From Mucilaginibacter kameinonensis (lineage in GTDB: Bacteria > Bacteroidota > Bacteroidia > Sphingobacteriales > Sphingobacteriaceae): a stretch of DNA of 64,000 nt. Shown here one piece after another: positions 1 to 6,994 of this stretch. The notes under the pieces were generated by a model that saw only the letters and a program-made list of their open reading frames with translations, was not told the origin of the DNA and made no database searches. The position numbers and the translations under genes are program-made. Positions within the stretch are counted from its first letter, which is position 1. Each line of letters begins with the position of its first letter. Where the stretch lies: contig NZ_RCWZ01000003.1 of assembly GCF_003675385.1 (NCBI RefSeq), positions 310,001 to 374,000 on the forward strand. Direction: 5' to 3'.

Positions 1-1
1 T

Positions 2-37
2 CAGGAATCGACCGACGATGGTATTATCACTCAGTAA
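2..37 (+). CDS. C-terminal end of an upstream gene, possibly rsbS-like
   Basis: An open frame enters from the left edge and ends at a TAA at 35-37, overlapping the first 20 bases of the RsbT-like gene; the visible residues are QESTDDGIITQ. In RsbR-RsbS-RsbT operons the gene before rsbT encodes the STAS protein RsbS, and short overlaps are common, so an RsbS-like product is the natural guess. Eleven residues cannot confirm a family, and this assignment rests on context only. Confidence 0.3.
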   Translation, partial: QESTDDGIITQ

Positions 38-431
38 AGACACCGTGCAGGTATTAAAGGAGCAGGACGTTGTTTTTTTAAAAAACCGGGTGAAAGAAGT
101 CGCAGTAAAAATTAAAATGGGTCTGGTTAATCAAACCCGCCTGCTTACCGCGGCCAGCGAATTGGTACGCAACATGATGCGTTATGCCAACGGGGGCGTT
201 TGCCAGATAGAGGTTGTTTCAAGCGGGCGTAATAACGGTGTCCGGCTGATATTTACTGATAAAGGCCCGGGTATTCCTGATATTACTGCCGCCATGCGCG
301 ATGGTTTTTCTACAGGTAAAAGCCTTGGACTGGGATTGCCAGGTACCAAACGACTGGTGAACGAGTTTGACATAAAAAGTAAAGTTGGCGAAGGCACAAC
401 TGTTACCATCATAAAATGGGCCAATGGTTGA
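18..431 (+). CDS. RsbT-like GHKL serine/threonine kinase (anti-sigma regulatory factor family)
   Basis: This 137-residue protein is a stand-alone GHKL ATP-binding domain of the RsbT/RsbW family. The N-box reads ASELVRNMMRYA (about residues 46-57), the G1 box DKGPGIPD (about 82-89) and the G2 box GKSLGLGLPGTKRL (about 99-112), so ATP and Mg binding look intact. RsbT proteins phosphorylate STAS proteins in stressosomes and, once released, activate an RsbU-type phosphatase. The gene overlaps the next one by 8 bases, implying translational coupling. The ATG at 18 is used because the family normally begins a few residues before the first strand. Partner and output are inferred from the operon; the family call is secure. 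Confidence 0.85.
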   Translation: MVLSLSKDTVQVLKEQDVVFLKNRVKEVAVKIKMGLVNQTRLLTAASELVRNMMRYANGGVCQIEVVSSGRNNGVRLIFTDKGPGIPDITAAMRDGFSTGKSLGLGLPGTKRLVNEFDIKSKVGEGTTVTIIKWANG

Positions 432-1434
432 TGCTACACATATCAGCTTTGCCGCGGACGACCGCAGCTATTTCTCGCTGATAAAAAAAGAAATCCACAG
501 GCTGGCAACTGAAGCCGGTATCAATGCCAACCGCATCAATGAGCTCGATCTCATCGTAGCCGAAATGACATCAAATTTGTATAAATACAGCGATGATGGT
601 GAAATATTGATGGGCACTTTTGCCAACGGCGGCTCTCCGTATGTTGAGCTGATCAGTATTGATAACGGTCCCGGAATGGCAAACCCGGCCAGGATGATGG
701 TAGATGGGGTTTCCACAACCAAAACTTTGGGCCATGGTTTAGGCAGTATGAAACGCCTTTCGGATATATTCGAGCTTTATTCGCAACCAGGCTGGGGAAC
801 TATAGTGCTTAGCCGGGTTTACAGTGATCCTGAAAAAGTAAAGGTGAGCGACGAGGTTATTATGCGATCCATAGTAGTATCCAAGCCGGGTGAAAAAACG
901 AGCGGAGATGGGTTTGTTTATAAAAAAAATGACAAATACTTAAAAATGATGTTGGCCGATGGTTTAGGCCATGGGCCTGAAGCCAACAAAGCTATTAACG
1001 AGGCCGCCGCCGCATTCAAAGTATTTCCTGATTACAGTCCAACAGAAACGTTACGCTTTATCCATGGAAATATAAAAAAAACGAGGGGGGCGGTAATAAA
1101 TATTGTCGGGTACAATTTCGGTGAAAAAAAATGGTCATCTGCCGGGATTGGAAATATAGCAGCCCGCATGTTCGGACCGGTAAATTTTAAAAACCATATG
1201 TCGTATAATGGCATCGTAGGTCATAACATACCTAACACCATGAACGACCAGCAGTATCCAGCTGATGAATTTAACCAGGTGATGCTTTGTTCTGACGGGA
1301 TAAAAACCAGAATTGACATGGCGAAATATCCGTTAATGTACAAATACGATCTTTCCGTTTTAGCCGCAGCCATATACAAAGACCATGCACGAAAAAACGA
1401 TGACATGTCAGTGATCATAGCAAAAGTTAAATAA
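424..1434 (+). CDS. GHKL ATPase fused to a PP2C-type (SpoIIE/RsbX) phosphatase
   Basis: The 336-residue protein has an N-terminal RsbT-like GHKL domain (N-box EMTSN at 47-51, G1 box DNGPG at 80-84, G2 box GHGLGSMKRL at 103-112) followed by a SpoIIE/PP2C phosphatase domain from about residue 145. Phosphatase motifs include ADGLGHG (178-184), CSDGIK (about 289-294) and the terminal NDDMSV. Proteins of this architecture combine kinase-like and phosphatase activity toward STAS or anti-anti-sigma proteins. It sits between the RsbT-like gene (8-base overlap) and the hybrid kinase (1-base gap), so the three are almost certainly co-translated. The phosphatase target is not in the window. Confidence 0.85.
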   Translation: MVDATHISFAADDRSYFSLIKKEIHRLATEAGINANRINELDLIVAEMTSNLYKYSDDGEILMGTFANGGSPYVELISIDNGPGMANPARMMVDGVSTTKTLGHGLGSMKRLSDIFELYSQPGWGTIVLSRVYSDPEKVKVSDEVIMRSIVVSKPGEKTSGDGFVYKKNDKYLKMMLADGLGHGPEANKAINEAAAAFKVFPDYSPTETLRFIHGNIKKTRGAVINIVGYNFGEKKWSSAGIGNIAARMFGPVNFKNHMSYNGIVGHNIPNTMNDQQYPADEFNQVMLCSDGIKTRIDMAKYPLMYKYDLSVLAAAIYKDHARKNDDMSVIIAKVK

Positions 1435-1435
1435 A

Positions 1436-2635
1436 ATGACAGAAGTAGTAAGCATCTCGCTGGAGAATGAAATGGACCTGGTGCTTGCTCACAAGCGGTC
1501 GATGAAGGTTGCTGAAAAGCTTGGATTAACCGTAGCAACACAAACAACATTTGCAACCGCGGTATCTGAAGTGGCCCGCGCCATTATTGAATACACGGAT
1601 AATGGCACGCTCGCTATAGGGATCGAACAAAATAAAACGCGTTACGCGTTGAAGGCGAACGTGACCTTTGATAGCGAAATTAAACTAACCGCAGGCAATG
1701 AAGGCTTTTATTACGCCCAAAAGCTGGTGCCCGAATTTGAACTTGCGGGCCAAAATGGAGCTTATGTTATAGACATGAGGCTGGGGCTACCGCGGTCATT
1801 AAAGCTTGACGCAGCAAAGATAAAATTACTCAGAAAATACTTTCAGGAGGAAGAACCCCTAAATCCTTACGAAGAAATAAAACGGCGAAATTCACATCTG
1901 AACAAACTAACCGCAGAACAGGAAGAAGAGCTGAAACGGACAAAATTGATCGATGAAAAAAAGACTGAATTTATATCTATTGCCAGCCATGAACTTAAAA
2001 CACCCTTAACTGTCTTAAAAGCTTTTACGCAAATGGCGCAAGCCACAAAAGACCCGGTATCTGAACGTTTGAGGGGATTATTGCATAAAATAGACCTGCA
2101 ATCTACCAAGCTCAATTCACTGGTACAGCAGCTGCTTGATATTTCGCGGGCAGAAAACGGCAATCTGCACTACGCTATGCAGCAAGTAAAACTGAATAGT
2201 TTTATTGTTGACCAACTGGCAGTGATGCAAAGCATTATGCCCAATCACTCCGTTAGCTGTGCCCTGGGCGATGATGCCGATGTAATGATAGATATTTTAC
2301 GGATGGAGCAGGTTTTTTCAAACCTTTTAGGCAATGCAGCCAAATATTCACGTATTAATACCAGCGTAGAAGTCAGCTCAAGCCTAAACAGCGAAGGTTA
2401 TATTATTATATCAGTAAAAGACCATGGTATCGGTATGTCTGCTGATACCATGAAATCCATTTTTGACAAATTTTACCGTGCTGACGATGTAAGTAAAACC
2501 CATGCCGGGCTGGGCATGGGGCTTTATATCGCCTCGAAGATCGTTACTGACCACGGCGGTAAGATCTGGGTAGAAAGCAAGGAGAATGAGGGCTCCACTT
2601 TCTATTTCACTTTACCTAACTGCGAGCCTGCGTAA
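1436..2635 (+). CDS. Histidine kinase with a degenerate RsbT-like N-terminal domain
   Basis: Residues 1-125 resemble the GHKL domains of the two upstream genes (segment ATAVSEVARAIIEYTDNGTL at about 40-59 aligns with the RsbT N-box), but the N-box Asn and the DxGxG G1 box are missing, so this part probably does not bind ATP. A linker helix (about 145-175) leads to a HisKA domain with SIASHELKTP and phospho-acceptor His185, then a complete HATPase_c domain ending in GMGLYIASKIV and GSTFYFTLP. No transmembrane segment is evident, so it should be cytoplasmic. It lies 1 base after the phosphatase gene and is the last gene of the operon. A kinase fed by stressosome-type signalling is an inference. 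No cognate receiver follows directly. Confidence 0.85.
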   Translation: MTEVVSISLENEMDLVLAHKRSMKVAEKLGLTVATQTTFATAVSEVARAIIEYTDNGTLAIGIEQNKTRYALKANVTFDSEIKLTAGNEGFYYAQKLVPEFELAGQNGAYVIDMRLGLPRSLKLDAAKIKLLRKYFQEEEPLNPYEEIKRRNSHLNKLTAEQEEELKRTKLIDEKKTEFISIASHELKTPLTVLKAFTQMAQATKDPVSERLRGLLHKIDLQSTKLNSLVQQLLDISRAENGNLHYAMQQVKLNSFIVDQLAVMQSIMPNHSVSCALGDDADVMIDILRMEQVFSNLLGNAAKYSRINTSVEVSSSLNSEGYIIISVKDHGIGMSADTMKSIFDKFYRADDVSKTHAGLGMGLYIASKIVTDHGGKIWVESKENEGSTFYFTLPNCEPA

Positions 2636-3070
2636 ACACGCTTCGCCCAAATGGGCAAGGATATGACCCGATCAACCTTGCTCTATTAAAATATTTGATT
2701 AGGCCTTTTATGGCCACTGACAATTTAAATGCACTTCCATCTCCTGATCGAGGGCTGGCACATCACTTGAGCGCCATTGTTTTAACCTTTCCTGCGTTAT
2801 TTATATATAGTCTTTCCTCTCTACCATATCACTTTTTGAACCCCTAAAGGTAGCCGTATGATACATTTAGATTAACGTCGGTATACCTGCCCAATCCGCC
2901 ACTTTTTACCTCTCCAATATCGGTTGTTAGGTTCTGATTAGTTAAATGCTATATAATTTAAAGCGCTGAACCATCCCTTTTTATTTATATGATAAAAAAT
3001 CTTCAATTAAAGTCAAACTAATGCATTAAAACTAAATTTGCCTGAATGTAACTACCTTGAAGTGCGCCGC
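2636..3070. other. Intergenic region between convergent genes
   Basis: About 435 AT-rich bases separate the end of the kinase operon (+) from the desaturase pseudogene (-). Stops are dense in all frames and no gene or remnant was recognised. A short palindrome, GCCCAAATGGGC, lies just after the kinase stop but has no T-tract, so it is not a convincing terminator. Confidence 0.5.
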
Positions 3071-3805
3071 TTAATAAGATTTTCTTAGTTTGATGATCTT
3101 CAACCAATGCATCATTTTCATCACCGGGTACACGGGGTCGATCTCGAACCAGCGTTTGCCAAAATCAGCACTGTTAGGATGGCGATGATGGTTATTTTAA
3201 AACAGTTCGCCGAGCATCAAAAAATCAAACGGGATGGTATTTTTAGATTTGTCGTTATTATCAAAATTGGTATAGCCATATTTATGACCGCACCAATTGA
3301 CAATAGCTCCATGTACCGGGCCCATCAGGTAATGAACCGGCAACAGGAAAAACAACCACCAGTGTGTAGCAAATGCTATATAAAAGCAGGTGTAAGCCAG
3401 GGCAAAAATGATCCTTGAAAGCAAGGATGAACCCATGCGGTCGATTAGCGGCCATTCCGGATAATATCCTGCAAAGCGCTTATCGGTTACCTTGGTCCTG
3501 TTTAAATGATCTTTAAAAGTATGTATCGTTGCTTTTACCATCTGGAAAATGTCAGTAAAAAAATGTGGGGAATGCGGATCTTTTTCCGTGTCGCTATAAG
3601 CGTGATGCTCACGGTGCATAGCTGCGTAGGCACGTGGATTTAAAAAAGAAGCACCCTCAAAAAAGTAGGCCATCAAATAAAATACCCGCTCCCATGTTTT
3701 ACTTGTGGTAAACATGCGATGGGAAGCATAGCGATGCTGGAAAAATGTCTGAAAAAACAAAGACAAAAACCAGTGCGAAATAAAAAAAGAAAAAATGATC
3801 AGCAT
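3071..3805 (-). pseudogene. Fatty acid desaturase interrupted by one in-frame stop
   Basis: Membrane fatty acid desaturases carry three histidine boxes. Box 1 (HRYASH) and box 2 (HREHHAYSD) are present in the first 202 codons. The frame then hits TAA at 3197-3199, directly after the residues LGELF. Reading on in the same frame gives [16 protein letters not shown], the third histidine box, and a normal-looking tail ending at a second TAA at 3071-3073. Family members have Gln at the stop position, so a single CAA-to-TAA change explains the break. The truncated product would lack an iron-binding box and should be inactive. An intact paralogue lies at 12157-13221. The start at 3805 matches the short hydrophobic N-terminus of the family. 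Confidence 0.85.
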
Positions 3806-3860
3806 ATAATTTAATTAAAACGGGTGCGGGAAATAAGGCGGGGATGAAGTAAGTGCAGAA

Positions 3861-4082
3861 TTATAAAATTAGTTCAGTAAGTTTTTCCCCAATTTTTTCT
3901 GCGTATAAAGCACTGATGTTGTTTGGAATAATCTGCCATTGATCGTCTTTTCTAAAAATCAGAACATTTCTTCTATCAGGAATTAAGACCACCCACCCTG
4001 GAAAGGTAAAATTATTTACAGGTTTGATTCTCAGTTTCCTTACCAATCCTGATTCGGGATCTTTAACACAGATAGTCTTCAT
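3861..4082 (-). CDS. Small conserved-looking protein of unknown function
   Basis: A 73-residue protein starting MKTICVKDPESGLV, with alternating hydrophobic and charged stretches (WVVLIPDRRNVLIFRKDDQW) that suggest a small beta-rich domain, and a helical end. I do not recognise the family. Its ATG lies inside the end of the receiver gene at 4063-4377 (20-base overlap), so it is probably co-translated with it. No signal peptide, membrane segment or metal motif is visible. Confidence 0.55.
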   Translation of the reverse strand: MKTICVKDPESGLVRKLRIKPVNNFTFPGWVVLIPDRRNVLIFRKDDQWQIIPNNISALYAEKIGEKLTELIL

Positions 4083-4377
4083 TAGGAGCGGTATTGTTGA
4101 GTGATTTCAATTCTTTGTTTGTGTACGCCGTGGAAATTATAACAGGAATAACACTGAACTCCAAACTGCTTTTAAGTTTGGCACACCATTCTCCTCCATT
4201 GATGCCATAAAGAGAAAAATCAATTAAGATCAGTTCAGGGCGACATAACCTGATTAGGTAGAAAAGATCATCTGTTCTTCCAGCTATAGAAGTCTCAAAC
4301 CCCTCGTAATCCAGTAATACCTGCAATAAGTCCAATATAGCGGCGTCATCATCAAATATCAATATGCGTTTTCCCAT
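4063..4377 (-). CDS. Short response-regulator receiver protein lacking the C-terminal lysine strand
   Basis: A CheY-like receiver of 104 residues instead of the usual 118-130. The acidic pocket (FDDDAA, about 8-13), phospho-acceptor Asp in LILIDFSL (about 52) and the Thr/Ser position in PVIISTAY are present. The protein stops after NEDYLC, where the family has the invariant Lys of a K-P-F motif followed by the last helix. It is therefore either C-terminally truncated or a degenerate receiver. It overlaps the 73-residue gene downstream by 20 bases and the upstream 91-residue gene by 1 base. No output domain is present. Confidence 0.7.
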   Translation of the reverse strand: MGKRILIFDDDAAILDLLQVLLDYEGFETSIAGRTDDLFYLIRLCRPELILIDFSLYGINGGEWCAKLKSSLEFSVIPVIISTAYTNKELKSLNNTAPNEDYLC

Positions 4378-4652
4378 CAGCTCACCTTCGCATAAATGTT
4401 TATTTCACTTAAGTCTACCAGCACAATGGTTTCATCGATACCCATAGCCATTTGCCTCGGCTCCTCATCTATTTTAAAATAGGTGTCATATCTTTCCGGC
4501 AACTTCTTTAGTGAGGGGGCACGTTTCACCGGCATTAATGTGATACAGAGGTCGGCGTCATCGCCGAAAATACTGGTGGTGCGCGATAAGCAATACCGGA
4601 AACCCTGACTTATGAGGATGTCCAAAAGCTCGGTGGTTAAGATTTTTTGCAT
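4377..4652 (-). CDS. Small protein of unknown function
   Basis: A 91-residue soluble protein starting MQKILTTELLDILISQGF. It has no recognised domain, signal peptide or membrane helix. A 1-base stop/start overlap (TGATG) couples it to the receiver gene downstream, and it heads a three-gene minus-strand set of small proteins (4652 to 3861). Composition is ordinary for the window, which supports it as a real gene, but function cannot be stated. Confidence 0.5.
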   Translation of the reverse strand: MQKILTTELLDILISQGFRYCLSRTTSIFGDDADLCITLMPVKRAPSLKKLPERYDTYFKIDEEPRQMAMGIDETIVLVDLSEINIYAKVS

Positions 4653-4763
4653 AGCCGCAGATTTCTATCAAAGGTACCCGGCCAGATTTTCACTATAATG
4701 GTTATAATACCATTTGCTGATGTGGTTAATACTCCTTTTTGCTATAAATAACTATAAATAACT

Positions 4764-5423
4764 CTAAATAACACCATTAAGTATAGCAAAGCGGATTAAA
4801 GCAATGGTGTTTCGTGAACCGGTTTTGTCAATCAATTGTTGCCGGTGGTTCTCGACAGTACGCTTACTGGTAAAAAGTTTATCGGCAACTTCCTGGTTGG
4901 TGAACCCTTCAGAAATCAGTGTCAGAATTTCCACGTCAAGCGTTGAAAATTCTATATTTTCAATATTTTCATTAGTAACCGGATCGGGAATTGTTAAAAG
5001 GCGGTTCAGGAAACGTCCGGAGAGTTCTGCACAAATATACTGGCCGAATTCATACGTGTGGCAAATCGCAAAGATCAATTCAGCCGTGTTGATATTTTTA
5101 AGCAGGTAACCTTTTGCACCTGATTTAAAGGCTTTAATAACATATTTTTCTGTATCCAGGGCGCTTAAAATGATCACTTTTATATCAGGATAATCTTGTT
5201 TTAAACGTTCGGTCAATTCTATTCCGCCCATAACAGGCATATTCATATCTACCAATACTATATCTGCTTTACAACCCTTTTCCAACAATTGCAGCACTTC
5301 AACACCATTGTTAGCCTCGCCATTGATGTGAAAAGATCGTTCTTTTTCAAGCATGGATTTGATACCACCTCTTACAATCAGGTGGTCGTCTGCTAATAGG
5401 ATATTGATTGGCATGTTCGTCAT
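4764..5423 (-). CDS. NarL/FixJ-family response regulator
   Basis: The 219-residue protein has an N-terminal receiver (LLADDHLIVRGG at about 9-20, phospho-acceptor Asp in VLVDMNMPVMGG, Lys in GYLLKN) and a C-terminal LuxR-type helix-turn-helix (about 155-215, with LISEGFTNQEVADKLFTSKR and TVENHRQQL). It begins 5 bases after the stop of the histidine kinase gene, so the two form a classic NarX/NarL-like pair. Target promoters are unknown. The assignment is secure at family level. Confidence 0.9.
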   Translation of the reverse strand: MTNMPINILLADDHLIVRGGIKSMLEKERSFHINGEANNGVEVLQLLEKGCKADIVLVDMNMPVMGGIELTERLKQDYPDIKVIILSALDTEKYVIKAFKSGAKGYLLKNINTAELIFAICHTYEFGQYICAELSGRFLNRLLTIPDPVTNENIENIEFSTLDVEILTLISEGFTNQEVADKLFTSKRTVENHRQQLIDKTGSRNTIALIRFAILNGVI

Positions 5424-5428
5424 TGGAA

Positions 5429-6994
5429 TTATTCAGGTCTTATTTCGAGTGTAACTTTTATTAATGTGCCTATGCCGGGTTTAGAATCAATATCGATGCT
5501 TCCATTATACAAACTTAACCTGTTCCTAATGCTGCTAAGTCCCGAACCGGAGGCAATATCTTCCGGCTTTACTATTTTAAAGCCTTTACCGTTATCTGAT
5601 ACAGATAATTCAACGCGCTTATTTTTTTTTACTTCAATGGTAATCAAATTTGCCTCAGAATGTTTCATCGCATTATTAACGAGTTCCTGCAATATCCTGA
5701 ATATATTGGATTCTACAGGTAACGCCATCCGTTCGTTCAGTCTCGTGAGCCTGGTTTTTATCAGCATTTTGGGCGTAGTTAAACGCCGGGCCATTTCCTC
5801 TACCGTAGCCCGTAATCCAAAATCATTCAATATTGCGGGAGCCAGTTCAAAGGAAATATTCCTCGTCTCCAAAACGGCCATATCAAGCAGTTTGTAAACA
5901 TCCCGCATCTCCTCCACCGGAGAGCCTGAATCCAGTACCGTACCCAATTTAATCCTGATACCATACAAAAGCTGGCTTACACCGTCATGTAAAGCTTCAC
6001 TGATTCGTGACCGTTCATTTTCTTCAGCATGAATAGTTGCAAGTGCTATATTTCTTTGCTGCTCTTGCTTAATTCGTATTGCTTCCTGTTCGAGGTCTTT
6101 TTTGGCCGTGATATCCATCATGATCCCTACAAAGCGGTTTGGGTGCCCGGGTTCAATAATCACATGGCCGCGAATACTTGCAAAACGGGTATTACCACTT
6201 TGATTATCAAAACGGCAAACCAGATCGATGGATTGCTGATTATTAAGCGCTACGCGGAACTGGTGGTCTACATCAAGACGATCATCCGGGTGGATCAGGC
6301 CGATAAATGTCTGATATCGACCGTCAAATCTTCCGCCAGGTATGGCGCAGGTTTGGTAATTAAACTCGTCAAGATAAAATTTCATTGTGTCCAGTTCCAG
6401 CTCCCATGTACCCGACGACGAAGCTTCAAGGGCCAACTCCAGCCGCTCCTTTGTTTTGGCCAAAACCTTTTCCGCTTCAACCCGCTCTGTGATATCTATT
6501 ACAGCAATATCACATTGTATCGACAGGCTTCGAACTGCTGCAACTAATATGCCTTCCATTTGAACGTAAAATTCACGCCCTTTTCTGGAAAGCATTTTTA
6601 ACTGGCGACTTTGTTTTTTCCCGCTATTGATCAGTTCGCGAAAAAAAACATGGTAGACATCGCGATATTCAGGAGCTACGAAACTTTGCAGCCTGTTACC
6701 GATAACATTTCCCTTCCCCGTTTCCAATAACAATATACCCGCATTGTTCACCTCACTAACAAGGCCTTCTTTGTTCAGGATATAATAACCAATCGGTGCC
6801 AGGTCATAAATACCTGAAAACTTAAGCTGCTGAAGTTCCAGCTTTTCATTGGCAATACGGAGTTCATCATTCTGCATTTCCAGTTCTGCCTGGTGCAAAT
6901 GCAACTCTTCAAGCACTTTTTGCAGGCGCAATTCATTCAGCGAAACTTCGCTTGTTGCATTTATCAAATCAATATGCGCTGTCTTGATTTTCAT
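5429..6994 (-). CDS. PAS-domain sensor histidine kinase, NarX/DesK (HisKA_3) type
   Basis: A 521-residue soluble kinase: an N-terminal coiled coil (about 15-55, LHLHQAELEMQNDELRIANE), two PAS domains (about 60-175 and 185-300), a HisKA_3 segment ERSRISEALHDGVSQLLYG with the phospho-acceptor His at about residue 334, and a HATPase_c domain (ELVNNAMKHSEA, DNGKGF, GSGLSSIRNRL). HisKA_3 kinases pair with LuxR-type regulators, and one follows 5 bases downstream. The start overlaps the end of the CheB-CheR gene by 26 bases. No membrane segments are present. Separate cheBR, kinase and regulator genes here parallel the single fused protein at 28690-32751. Confidence 0.9.
   Translation of the reverse strand: MKIKTAHIDLINATSEVSLNELRLQKVLEELHLHQAELEMQNDELRIANEKLELQQLKFSGIYDLAPIGYYILNKEGLVSEVNNAGILLLETGKGNVIGNRLQSFVAPEYRDVYHVFFRELINSGKKQSRQLKMLSRKGREFYVQMEGILVAAVRSLSIQCDIAVIDITERVEAEKVLAKTKERLELALEASSSGTWELELDTMKFYLDEFNYQTCAIPGGRFDGRYQTFIGLIHPDDRLDVDHQFRVALNNQQSIDLVCRFDNQSGNTRFASIRGHVIIEPGHPNRFVGIMMDITAKKDLEQEAIRIKQEQQRNIALATIHAEENERSRISEALHDGVSQLLYGIRIKLGTVLDSGSPVEEMRDVYKLLDMAVLETRNISFELAPAILNDFGLRATVEEMARRLTTPKMLIKTRLTRLNERMALPVESNIFRILQELVNNAMKHSEANLITIEVKKNKRVELSVSDNGKGFKIVKPEDIASGSGLSSIRNRLSLYNGSIDIDSKPGIGTLIKVTLEIRPE

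Noticed and set aside
424..1434. Whether the SpoIIE-type protein could be an adenylate or guanylate cyclase or a simple kinase
   Set aside because: The C-terminal ADGLGHG and terminal NDDMSV motifs are those of PP2C/SpoIIE phosphatases, so no cyclase call was made.
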